Source of the DNA: Rallus limicola
Taxonomy: Eukaryota; Chordata; Aves; Gruiformes; Rallidae
Assembly: GCA_022605955.1 (NCBI GenBank)
Contig: JAKCOZ010000008.1
Coordinates: forward strand, 24,181,083-24,245,082
Direction: 5' to 3'
DNA length: 64,000 nucleotides
Under the pieces are notes generated by a model. The model made no database searches. It saw nothing but the letters and a program-made list of their open reading frames with translations, and had not been told where the DNA came from. A program made the position numbers and the translations under genes. How positions within the stretch are numbered: position 1 is the stretch's first letter; every line of letters begins with the position of its first letter. Below, piece by piece: positions 1 to 12,900 of the stretch.

Positions 1-359
1 ACATGTTCTACATCTTGGAAGAGCTGGGCAATGGCACTGCCACCTTCTGCTGGAGAAAACTGGCTCCCTGGCTCACACACTGCTGTGTGTTGAAAAGCAG
101 CTGGGGAAAGGGTGGGAGAAGTGCAGGAAAGGTTATTTGCACAATCTACTGTCACTGACCTGGAGAGCTGCTCAGAGGTCCTGCTCCATTAGAAGAGACA
201 AGCTGAAAGGTAGAGACATGACAGGCACGCTTACACTGTGCACAAAGCTGGCAACCTCCAACACAGCAACTGTTGCAGAGCAAGCAGAGGGCTTGGCCTC
301 TGATCAAGAAAACGGGATGCTGTGACACCTAACTGCTCCACCACATGGAACAGACTCAA
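1..359. other. Intergenic flank downstream of PIKFYVE
   Basis: No recognisable gene, repeat or RNA. A 62-codon frame at 137-325 has no family resemblance. By vertebrate synteny PTH2R should lie further left, but nothing of it is visible. Confidence 0.6.
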
Positions 360-3300
360 GTATGTATTTCAGTCACTTTATTCGTATCTCTATACATTAC
401 ACTCTTTGATTCTCCAGGTAGTCAAGGCAGTTATTCTCAAATAGTTTAGTATAGCAATTTTATAAAATACAATTGAACCAAGGTAGATTAGAAATACATA
501 CATTATGGTACATTAAGTGCTTTGAATAATCATTAGTCTGGCCACCTGCTAGCGAGCAACTCATTTGGTTTTGGTCATTCTCAGAGAGTCTACTCCACAG
601 GTAACTCCCCTGAGCCCAGCAGAGCTACTTAACTGGCAACAGTCCCTCATGTGCTTTTGGGGGACAGAATGCATCGCTGGGCCACTACAAGGCATTCCAC
701 TGTGTGCACAGTGACTCAACCTAAGTCATCACTTCTGACTGGGACAAGACTTAGACACTTGTCACAAGGCCTCAGATCAAAACAACAGAAGAAAAAGAGC
801 TATTGTGGCTCTGAAGAAATGCAGTCTTCATGTTTACAACTGGGATTTGCTTACACACACACGATAAACCTGCCTTATAAAGAAATAAAAAAAACTCATC
901 AGAGGGCTCATGTACCCTAAGACATCCCCCTAAGCATGCTGCAGGGACACAGACCTAACACAGCCCCACAAGGAGCTCTCAAAGATCTCTTCTGCATGAA
1001 GTATTGCTCTCCTTTTAAGAAAGTCAGCTTTGTAGTGAGTGAAATGCCAGGACAATTCTTATTCTGAAAAGGAAACACTTGATGAAACCTAATCAACTTC
1101 TGGGATTTCAGCTAGAACAGCTTACAGCTTTTATGTCACACAGCACCCAAAGATGTCCCAATTCCAGTTGATAGTGCAACTACTGGGTTACCCATAGCCA
1201 TTAAATCCAGTCTGCTCAGCCACATCCTGACTCAAAGTTAGGTGTTGATGCCAGCTCAAGATCACTCCTGCAAGACTCTCCAACTGCTGTAACTTCAGCC
1301 CAAGGAGGTCACAGTTCACATGTCTGGGCTCTGTGTTCACTGGCTGCAAAACAGCTGGGCAGTGGCAGGTTCTCTCAGTGCCGAAGGCCTCATGTTGTCA
1401 TGTACAGGCAAATATTAGCCACAGTCAGATGATCATGTAGCAGCCACACATCACTGGAGTAACGGTTACTGGTGACAGGACAGGGTTAGCACATCACAGC
1501 TCTACATAAGCCTGGGTCAGATGCCATGACATGGCCCATGTTTGTGCTCCATCAACCAGTCCACATACTGAAAAAGGTGAAAAGTAACATAATCAGCCGC
1601 TGTTGGGTCACCTCAGCTGGTCATCCAAATCAAGTTTTTTCCCTGTAAACTTTAGGAGGGGAAGGAGGAAGAACACACACAGACTTCAACTGGGACTGGA
1701 ACAGATTCTGACTGCACAGCACGCTCTTTCACATCAATGGACCAAGAAAGAAGGTAGAAGCCACAGGAGTAAGAGTTGCATTGAGCTGATGGGACCGGCT
1801 GACTCCTCACCACACATGGTCCCACACACAGCTAGCCATGCTGGCAGTACATTTCAACACGGGTGGCAAGATGTATTCCAAAGGTGGTCAGCTGTACCTG
1901 AGGCACCGTGTTGGACTGAAGAGATGTTGGGTCATAAGCAGCAAGTAACTATGCCATCTTTCCACAACACACATCATTGGAGCCCTCAACACTCACCCCT
2001 AGAAACAACCATTACACAGTACAGAGAAAGTGAGAATACTTTTGTTTCTGCTGCTTCAACGTCAGAATCTTTGCTCATCCTCCATTAGGGCTTTGCAGTG
2101 GGGTGGGGAAGACTCTTCCAACACAAATGACTTGTCTCCCAGCAGCTCAGACCTGAGCTGCATTGGTGGGTTTTGGAACCAAACAGTTCAGTTCTCACTG
2201 CTGGCATTTTCTTTTCTCATTGGTGCCTCACTGTCACTCCTGAACAGAGCCACCATCATCTGCTGCAGAAGAAAATACTGAACACAGGAAGTAACAAAAT
2301 GTACATTTCAATCCATCGTTACAATGAAGATGTCGCATTACCAGGCAACTGGTCAGGACGAGCAAGTGGTCATAAGGAGTTATACTGTCCATGTCTATTT
2401 GAAGTGCTTCCATCAAAGATTGGAAACCAAAGGACAGTATTCTTGCCTCTCAAATTCATAAAAAAACCTCTTCAGTTACTGGCCTATATTATAATGAAGT
2501 TAAAAAGTAAACTGATCGCCTACAAAAAAAAAGGTAAAAATTAATAAAAAAGGAAAGAAGTGCTTGTAGTTGTAACAGATTCACAGATCTCTGTGCATCA
2601 CATCCATCGTACAAGGTACCTGTTAGCTCAGGTTTTTCTTTTTACAGAAAAAGATTACTACATTCATCTCAGTGGTGCAAAAAAATAAAACTAATACTGC
2701 TGAAGAGACAGTTTTTCCATTGCAACTGTGGAGGGTGATGAGATCTGGATGCTCACTCGCATCAGCATATCATAGATGCAAGAGAAACATTCTCCTGGCA
2801 AAGTTTCACCATGAGGTAAATGCACCATTTGAAAGTCCCAGGGAACTGAGATGGATTTGAAGTGACCTGGCCAGGAATGATGGTTTCATTAAGGAGAAAG
2901 TTGTCACTCTAAGGCAGCGTGCTTCATTTTGTCTGCCAGCTTAGTGTATTCTGCTAAGGAAGGGGCTAATCAGCTTCACAATCATAACTAATCAAGTCTT
3001 TTTAAATTAAAGGTTCTCTTTTTTTTAGTTACTCGCTTCCAGCAATTTGGGCAATTAACAGGTCAAAGTACTGTTTAGGACTGAAGGGGTATCTTTTGGG
3101 GTTTGCAGTTTTATGGAATTCAGTTAGAATGACACTGTGACAGAAAAAGACAGAGTTGTACTGCAGTAATATAACTTAAAAGATGTAGTGATATGGCATT
3201 ACAGATGTAGAGCTGCCTTAAAATTAAAATACTGTTTACAGAACCTAGGAAAAAAATGACGCTACAGAGCATAAGCAGAACAAGTTATTCATGGATCCCA

Positions 3301-3812
3301 ACCAGGTCAACTATAGACCACTGCAACAACAGCACAGCTTGGGAATTAACTTAATTCTTCTCTCATCCACCCTCAAAAAGAAGGAGGGGTTATTTCACAT
3401 TTGCAGTACCACTCATCCAGTACAAAAACCATGAGCTGCTCATATTCAACACCACTGAGACAGTGCAAGACTTAGAGATCACGTACTTCTACACCATCAT
3501 GAAGTAGATATTATCCGGTTCAGTGCTCTTATATGGAGATACCATCACCTTCCTTACTGACAGAGGGAATGTCTTATCAACGTTGTTCAGTGGTACCCTA
3601 CAGCTCAAAATTCTTAGTGAGGCTGGTTCACTCCTCAGCCTCCAAGAGGAGGATTAAAGTGCAACAAGCAGATTTCTCACTTCACAACATGACGCACACG
3701 GTCAGTGTAGACACAGAACTGCAATCCTCTTGCTTACTGCTGGACAGACCACAGGAAGAGAGTGGCCTGTAGTGTCATTGTCCTCTTGTGCTTTCCCAAT
3801 ATGGGCTTTAGC
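360..3812 (-). other. PIKFYVE: PIKFYVE 3' UTR (about 3.45 kb)
   Basis: Between the stop codon and 377-382 I found no other minus-strand AATAAA or ATTAAA, no splice-supported exon and no interspersed repeat. Frames on the + strand here (for example 1603-2088) are noncoding by appearance. U-rich stretches occur near 2520-2560 and 3010-3025. The exact 3' end is inferred. Confidence 0.7.
377..382 (-). terminator. PIKFYVE: Poly(A) signal AATAAA of PIKFYVE
   Basis: Perfect AATAAA on the minus strand. Cleavage is expected 15-20 nt further left, near 360, followed by the GU-rich stretch TTGAGTCTGTTCCATGTGG, a typical downstream element. Confidence 0.75.
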
Positions 3813-3928
3813 TTAGCAATTCAGGCCCAGTCCTGTCCAGTGGTCTGGCACCATCAGGAAATACTTGTCCATAGCTTCACAAAACCTGGTCCGGTACAGT
3901 TCTGGAGAGACCACAGTTGGCATCTTAC
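3813..3928 (-). CDS. PIKFYVE: PIKFYVE exon 42 coding part, residues 2072-2109 and stop
   Basis: It encodes GKMPTVVSPELYRTRFCEAM then DKYFLMVPDHWTGLGLNC, ending in TAA at 3815-3813. The C-terminus matches mammalian PIKfyve exactly in its last ten residues. Acceptor ATATTAG. The exon continues as the 3' UTR. Confidence 0.98.
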
Positions 3929-6900
3929 CTAATATGTAAGAGTCAAGAGCAGTTAGAAATGGGCTAAAGAATATACTGCAGTACAGGCAGATGCCTCACA
4001 AGAGTACAGCACCAGACAGCATAATGATGGCATACTGTACATGAAAGGTCTTGGAACCAACAAGCATCATCAGCTGCCTTTTTTTCATTTTGATTTTAAA
4101 CATTTAGATGAGAGGATGAACAAGGTCTGGACCCCAGCACTGAATTTTTCTCTTCTACTGCTTTGAAGTCTTTGGTTTTATAGCAGAGATGCTAATTTCT
4201 CCCATTAAGAATCGCACTCCATGGACATGCTCTTCTCCAGATACCTGAAGAGTGGTACATCAAGTGTTTCCCTCCCCGGCTCTTTCCAGCCCTCCTACTA
4301 ACATGTAGCCAAAATTAGACAGTGCTGCATAAAAGGTACTCTACTCACTTCCACAAAGGGGGCTCCTCAACTTCTCAAAGTACAGGCAGAAGTCAATCAT
4401 TTGGTAAGGATTCCTATGCACTAACAACTCAGAGTCTATCTGATTTTCTGGACTCAGAAAACATCTTCTGAAACCAGGCAGCTATGTTTTTTGCTAGCAA
4501 GTCTGTATGGATGATGAAGTAGTCGGTAAGTAAGAAACAGAACAGTCTCATAAGTAGATGTCCCTTACCCTATTCAAAGGAATTCTAATAAGAGGTCATT
4601 CATGGAGGCAGATCAACACATTCATTTTTCTGAAACTTTTTATTCCTTCCCCTGTTCTGGACAACTCAATCTAGCATTGAAAATCTGCACAGCAGGGAAG
4701 TTGTGGTTTTATTAGCACAGTTATTAGAAGCTTCCAGGTAACAAGGAAACAGGATCAGTTCTGTTTTCATTCTAGACTTACCTTGTCCTCCCAAGATGCC
4801 AGTTGACTTCACCACCATTTCAAGCTTTTTGTCCCAGGTAAAAGTACGGATATAATCTGTTGCAATAAAAAGACAAAAAAATCCATACACAAAATGTCCT
4901 ATCTGCTACAACCCAAGTTTCACTGGTCTAGAACTTATTTCCTCTCAAGTACTTTCCACGACTTTCCTGCAGCAGCTAACAACTTGGACACCTATTCACT
5001 TAAACCAGTAGTAGTATTTCTCATCACTGCAGCCACCTACAGAATTAACACCACAGCAAAACACTTCTTACTTCAAGATACAGAGGACTGGAAACACCAC
5101 CAGGGAACCTGACTAGAAGAGGCAGCTGCAATGAGAAGACTTGGAACTGTCTCCAAACCCCCTTCAGAGAAAGCATCCTCAGTCCTTTCAGCACACGAAT
5201 ATTTTGGCCTGCAAAGCTGAGCCTGCAGTAAGTCAAGTTTTTTGCTGCTTGATATCATCACCTAAACATTTAACTACAGCTGTAATTATACAATTTTGAA
5301 TTTACTGTTTCTGGTTTTACAAAAGGCCACCATAAATATGCATAAATATGCATTTCACCTCAGATGTTCTTTACACAAAATTCATCTAGACCTACCAATC
5401 TTAAGGCTTACCTATTTGAGTATTCTTTGAAAATGGTCCCTTAGAGTGCCTTGGGACTGCCATCATCAGTGTGTGCACTAACAAATGCCACTTCACACCC
5501 CAAGGCCCAGAGACCCACACAACACAGCCTTCAAAGTCTTCACTGCTCCTCACAGACCAAAGTTACTTGTTTCCTGCATCATGTTAGGATCTGAAATAGC
5601 TAGAGACTCTGATCTCAGATTCAAACTCCAGTCCAGCCTAATCATTTTTAGTTTCACTGCCACCACAACAAGTCTAGCTCGAGTACTTTCTAAGTTCTCA
5701 GGGTATTATTTAGAGACTATTGTGATAGCCTGATACAGTAAGCATGTTCTCTTCTTGAATATTTGGGTTAAACAAGCTCCTTTAGATCACAAACAGCTGT
5801 TCTCACCACAGTGACAGAACTGTTAACTTTCAACATCATTAGGATATTCTCTTTAATCAGATAAGACTTTCCATATGGACAGCAGAAAGCCACACATACA
5901 GAAAGGGCAGTCTCATCCCATTTACCCAGCTATTAAAGAATCTAAGGAACTAGAAAGTAATAACAACTTGCAGCTCTTTGTAGCGGGGACTTCAGTTCTC
6001 AACTACAAGTGTTATCAGGACAGCTTTCAAACTTTATTAGGAAAAAACTCAAAAAGAATAAACCAGAACTCCTGGCTTGAGATCTCATCTGGAAGCATTT
6101 CTGAGGTACCTTCTGAGCTAGGTTTCAAGAGCATCTCACTTTCAAGAGTCACTTCCACATCCTGCAAAATGGCTTCATCTCCAAGACTTTTGCACAATAT
6201 GAGACTTCCGGCCCAAAAATGAGGCTCTGCTTCTCAGTCACAAGTCAGAGGGTGTGAGGTGGTAATTACTGTGTCGCCACTCATATTATCCAGGTCAGAC
6301 TTCATAACCACAAGTAATCTCATGATGCTCAACTTCCCTCTTTCATCCCTACCAATATTGTTTCTCTTTAGGTCCCCTTCAGAGACGTTACAATTTAGGT
6401 GGCTATGCAAACATCACTGAACCTAACTCTAAAGATCAAGCACCTAAACATCTACAAATAACCTTCCCTACTTTAACTGGAAGGAATTCAAGGCAGGGTT
6501 GGATGGGGCTTTGGGCAAATTGGTCTAGTGAAGGGCATCCCTATCCACAGCATGTGGGTTGGAACTACATGATTTTTTGAGGACCCTTCCAACCCAAACC
6601 ATTCTGTGACTCTATGATTCCATGAGCTGGAGTCCAAGAGTAGGTTAAACACCAACTGGGCTGCTTTTTCACTACCAGTGAGGCCTCCTCCATGTATTCT
6701 TATTAACATAAATGCTAACACAAGCCCATACAAGTGCTAGAGAGAATTTCTGCCTCCACTTTGCATATCCATGAGAGGCAAGGGTGGTATTCCATCAAGG
6801 AGAATACAAGCTTTCCTGACACACATCTCTGGTGGTGGTGGTGGTGCAGCTTTAAGAGTACTATAAACACCTAAACCAGAAGAAAGCAGTTTCACCAGCT

Positions 6901-9900
6901 GAAAGCAAGAAAATACAAGTAGCAACCTACCAATGATCCCAACCACCAGCTCATTGTTGGTATCATCACGACCCACCAGCAGGGAATAGTCGATGATGAG
7001 GTGGCTGGAGAGGAACTGGGAATCACTGTGTATGGAAGCTCTCAGCACAGCCTTGCAATGGGAGCGGATGTACAGAGGATTATCCCGGACCATCTTAAGA
7101 AGGTTCTCATCAAGCAGGACTACATCACAGCTTTCCTTGCCTGTATCTGTTTTAACATTTCTGTTCCGGAGGGAGCCCTTCAAGTCAAAAACCTGCAAAT
7201 GCAAACCAGCACTATGTCACTCCCTTGTTCTGCAGGGTTAGAGACTTCAACATACCTAGCTGCAGCATTTGAAAAGGCAACCTCTGCACAAAGAGGAGAG
7301 TCAACAAAAAAGTACCTTCACACCACAAAACCTGATGTTTCCCAAGAGGACAGTAGCATCTAAGCCTACAATTAAATTTTAGGCAAGTTTTCATCAATGT
7401 TTAGCCTAAGTTAAGGGAATATCCTTGATTCAGCTAGGACAGAGTTAATCTTAATTTAAGTTAAAAGTTAAAATTTTAATAGGTTGCTCCTATTTTTATA
7501 TTGTATAAGGAAACTCAGTTTTACTGCCAGCTGCTACAGACTGAAATGCTGACAAAAGTAAAGCCACTAAAGAGGGATGTGGGTGTTGCATGAAGCACTG
7601 TTTAACAGCTGTTGCCACTGCAAGAGATGTTGGAAAGGATCTCTGGAGGTTTCCAGTCCAATACCCTGCCTGAAGCAGGTACCATTAGAGAAGGTTTGGC
7701 CAAATCCCGGTTCAGTTAAATTTTAACTAACTTCAGTATACAGTCTCTTTGGGTCTTTGTTCTAGTGGATGACCAGCCTTCAAAATTTAAGACAGAAACA
7801 AAAAGAAAACCCACAACATCCTTTCATCTATCTAGAATTCCCTCAGTTCACTTCCTCCCACAAAGACCCACTGTTTGAGGTCTCATTAGGGGGAAAGACA
7901 GAAAGAAGTGATACTATCTCGTTTTAGAAGTGACATTTGTTTGAACTTCCTCTCCAGCATCAGGTCAGTATTTGAAGAGAATTTCCCCGCCCACTGATTT
8001 TAAGGTCTTCAATTTACCGCCTCACAAAGGTCATTCTTCCTTTACTAAGAGCATGGCTGAACTCAAAATCTTGTCCCACACATGAAATGGTTCAAAGACA
8101 ACAGAACATTCAAAACATTGTTAGTTTCCCCCCCACTACACAGTGGCTCACCATCTCTATCTCTTCTAAACTCTCCTTCTAAACAAGTTCTTCTGTAATA
8201 GGACTAAGGTTCTTCTAAAAGCTTTGCAAAAAATGGCTTCTGATCTTCACAATTAGGTTGGCAATACTTTCTCTCAGACATAGGAGACACAGGGACAAAT
8301 AAAGCTTCTAGAAGCTGAAACCTACACTACCTGATTTAGCTGATACAGACATCAAGTTACCAAGGATCACCATGTAAGAAGGAAACACGCACTAACTCTC
8401 ATCTTTGAGCAGTGTGATATACAGACAGCACATGCAAAGCTGTAAGTTACCAAGACAGCTCCTGGTAACCTTGCTCTTGCTCCGAGTCAGCACTGCCCTA
8501 CAAAGGAACAGATCACTTGGTTCTTACCTGAGCCATTTTCCTGCCATAGAAAAGGTTTTCCATGACAAGCAGATCCAGCTTCTTTTCAGTGTTGTTCTGA
8601 GAGTTCTTGTATCCAATTCGATATACCCCAAGGATTTTGGCCAGTGCTGTGGGCTTCTGATGAAGACATAAGGTAAGATAGATCTGTGTACAGGCGATCA
8701 GCAATCAAATACTAGAAGCACCACTGTTCTATCTGACAGGGTATTACAGCTTAGAAGCTCTAGCACAATTCCCACTTTTCATCTTAGAACCACATTATTA
8801 GTGCAACTCATACTCTCTGACATTTACTTAAATTCAAGGGGATAGCAAGAAGTGCTACTAGCCTCTAAAACATAAAACACCTCCTACAGTAGAGGTGACT
8901 TTTTTTCCATTACCTTCTGCTGAACTGCATTAATGATGTAAGTGAAGTAGTGTGGAGCAAAGTCAAGGAATGACTGGACTTCCAGACGAGGCATCTGCTT
9001 CAAGATGAATCTATCATCTGTTTTAACACAGAGACAACTGGATTACATGAAGTGATATATACTTTGCAAGTTCTTTAGGATTGTTGCAATGCTGAAGTAG
9101 TCTGTAAAATTAAAGGACTACAATCCTCTTAATTCTTTAGCAATAGAAGCTCATTTCTAGAAACTCTTTTACTTCGTGTAGTCTGAATTTCAGCCTTTCT
9201 GGATTTCAGTCTTCTAGCAAAGCAGACTACCTTAGATTAATCTCAGCTATATGGGCTTCTTGTACAGACAACAGAAACAGCCTACAGATCCTCCCATCCA
9301 AGACTTGGTTTAAGTAGGGGCCTAGAATCAGCCACCGCTTTAAAAAGAAAATAATCCTATAAATCAACTATAGCTCATAGGATAAGAAAACTTGTGTCTT
9401 TAACAACCAGTGTTCCTTGAATTATACTCAAGCTGAAGCCTGTCTAATAGAGTACAACCCTTCTGTTCAACTGGCCTTCCTAGCTGCTGCTAGTGAAACA
9501 CAGAACCACAGCTTGTTCTCCTGCACATAGAGACAAGAAGATCTGGTATTAAAGACCCCAGAACAACCCACTTTCCATTCTGAGTGGCCACTTCAGTCAG
9601 CAACCCTATGGCTAGAAGTAATCTGGGACTGACTGACATGCTATCCACCACCCTCCACAAGTAGCATGCTCTAATTATGAAGGGGGAAGAAGCTGCATTT
9701 ACCCTCAGTCACATAGAACGCAGCCCCAGACTTGCCACCTCGTGCCTGCCAGGGCATAGAGTGTGAGAGTGATCGGATGAAGTCCTCCTCGCTGCTCCCC
9801 AGTATCACCTCACGCATCCTGTGAAACTCGCCAGCGTAATAGATCCGGCAGTAGAACTTGGCATTCGGATCTGAAAACTCTGCAAAAAACCAAAGTCTTC

Positions 9901-12900
9901 CTCAGCAACAGCATGCAACCCTCACCGATTGCCTGAGACACACTTAGAGATTTTATCAACCTCTAGAAGACATCCCTAAAAACATCCCTCCCTCACACCT
10001 CCTGTACCTTGGAAGTTTAAACTAACAGGATTTAAATTGAAAACCTAGTCAACCCCCCTTAGGTTAGCTCATAGCATATGCCATAGGAAAAAGATAAATT
10101 TAAAAAAGCACATAAAAAGTTTTATGGGGTATTTTTGTAACAGAGATTAGTTACAGTACGTAACAATTGCATTGCTCCGTTCTTGATTTGTTTTTCCTTC
10201 CTGACCAATACAGATAAAAAGATAAATTATTAACTTTGAGATTTACCTTACATTTGCAGAAAAAGAGGAATTTTCAGCTAAGACTTCACATTGTTATTAT
10301 TTACAACTACTCACGGAGTTCCACATGGGGATTCACCAGCTGTTTCTTCTGTCCATCTCCTCCATCTACATCATCTGAAGGGATAAAGGTCACCCAGTAT
10401 TAAGGATGTGTAAGATGCTACTTGTAAATTCACATTACAAAGAAATATTTTCTTAGTTTCAAGAATTCAGAGGGAACTATACAGAGGGAATTGAGAGATA
10501 CAGCTCTAATTATATGCTAAAAACATATGCTAGAAGGGCACGGCTGTTCACGGGAAACAAGTACAACTTCTCTTTGTTTTCTCTTCATTCATGTTGCATG
10601 AACTGAAACAATGGAAATGAGGAAGAGAGACTGGGCTGCTTAGAATCAACTCAATCCAAAGGCATTCAAGCCCAGGCTATTCAGTGTCCCTGTAGCTTCT
10701 GGGGTTTGAAAGACCCTACTTCCTTCCCCATAAAGCAAAGTAACGTCTTTAGGAGAAACCTACATTTAATGCTCAAATCATTCATTTGCAGTGCAAGTGG
10801 AATAATCTTGGACTGCTGAAAAAGTATAAAGAGTGCAATCCGAGCCTTGCAAGTATGAGTGAGGTTTAAGAGGAAGTACGAGTCCCAAAACAGCAGATGG
10901 AATCAAACAGTCTCTTACCTTGAGGCTCTGTTCCTTGGTTTTCTGCTCCCTCTTTGCCCATCTGTCCAACCTGGTAGTAGGCACTGTCAGCACCACGCAA
11001 AGTCTCTTTCTTCTGGGAGGAGAGGTCTGGGCTCTTCCCTCCCGTGCCACGGAAGAAAGACAAGACACTAGATGGTTTCTTTGCTGCAATGAAAAGGAAT
11101 AAAGGAGTTGGCCACGGCATTTCCACAGGCAGTTTAATAAAACCATGACTCATACAACAATGAATGAAGAATGCTCTTAACTGAATGAATTATATCATCC
11201 AACTCATTTGCCAACCTTCAGGCAACCAAGGTCCATCAAGTTGGCAGATTCAGTGTTCTGAGTAGCATTCTGTAATGCTGAGTTACTTAAAAACGCAGAC
11301 CAAGTTTAAATATCTAACATAAGAACTTCTCCATTTCAAAATATTTCAACTGCCATCTTTTTAAGAAGGCAGTGCTGAAAGAAGTCAGAACATTGTGGGC
11401 ATCGTACCCACCTGAACAGGCTAGACTCAAGAACAACCCAAGGTCTGCTACATTTGAACATTAAATCAAAGAATATTGGTCTGCTCTTATAAGAATCAGA
11501 GAAAGCCATGTTTGGCATAGATTTCAAAAACCACACATACACTTTCTACATCAAGTCAACTCTAAGAGTAGTCATAATTTCAGCTCAGAAGTATTTTCTT
11601 TGTTCTAGCTTTACTTTCACAAGAGCTATAACCCAGGTTACATAGAATCAAGTCTGACTAATATCACAGAGATGATTTTGGCAACAGTCTTACTCTGTTC
11701 CGGTTCCGCGTTGCGATTGGAAGGACCCGTGTTAGCCTCAGGCAAGCGTACAGGGCTACTACTCTTTGGTTTGTTGTCTGACATGCTGAAAGGAGAAAGA
11801 CCAAAAAAAGGTCATGAGCCCAACAGATACTGCCACCCAAAACACTATTACTTTACTCCTGTACATTTCTTTCTCCTCCATGTCTAACACTAAGCACTGC
11901 TAAAGGAAGAGGGTACAGTTTAAAGTTGTAATAGTGTGAGACTCTCAATAGTTGTCCTCCTTCACACCCCCTGCCCCCGTCCTTCCCCGAGAAAAACCTC
12001 TCGGGGCTCCACAGCAACAGGTCCATCCATCATCACAGGAAAGGCAAGCAGGTCCAGTAATCCCTACCATGCACACAGTTAATGGATCTGGTGATAGACC
12101 CAGTGGAGTCCCCAGCATGAAATGGAAACCCATGTACTGCAAGTATGCATTGGTTACATCAAATGTGTCAGGTTCCATCAGAAAGCAGAGATCTTTTTTA
12201 AAAGATCTTTTAAAAGATTTTTTAAAAGCATGTTTTTAGGCTCTTTTCTCATCCTGTTTTTAGCTTAGTCCCTACAAGCACTGTGTGTTTGCTCTATGTA
12301 CTGTAGGTCCTGTATGTAACCTGTTCAGCTGTAGTCCTTCTTCAGAGCTGTTCTTCAGAGATACCTTGGACAACTCATCCAGGGCATTTCTGTACTCCTT
12401 ACAGCTGAGGGGGGAAAGAAAATAAATGAGACAAGAGTCATCTGTTCTCTGGTAGACTCTGTAACACCAACCCAAAGATTCAGTTTAGAGACAACCACTG
12501 TAAACCAAAACTCACAGTAGAAAGCCTCTCCTTCATTTCTCTTACAGTTAGAACTTAGTTCCCTTAAAAACAGAAGCTGTTCTAGGTCATACCACATGAA
12601 AAATCCCCTCTTGTTTCTCCCTCTCCCAGAATATAAGAATGCCCTTCTTTTGAAGTCTGCTGTATCGTGGCATACAAACATCAAGATTTACTGAAGCAGC
12701 TGGTTTGGAGGGCACGAGCTGCTACAACCAAAAGTAGGCAAGGGACAGACTGCAGTTTGAATACTCAGTTGAATTTCCTCCAGGCTCAAGAGCTGAGAAA
12801 AATTTAGTTGTTCTTTTCTTCAACAGTATTTCATTGCAGGGAACACTAATTGAACTAGTACAAAGCTAATTCATTTTGCATACTAGAATTCAGCAAGAAA

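Noticed and set aside
1603..2088. 161-codon + strand frame opposite the 3' UTR
   Set aside because: No family resemblance, no splice or promoter context; consistent with chance in stop-poor sequence.
10778..11153. Two overlapping minus-strand frames around exon 35
   Set aside because: Only one frame, bounded by splice sites at 11083 and 10919, joins the protein; the other is a shadow.
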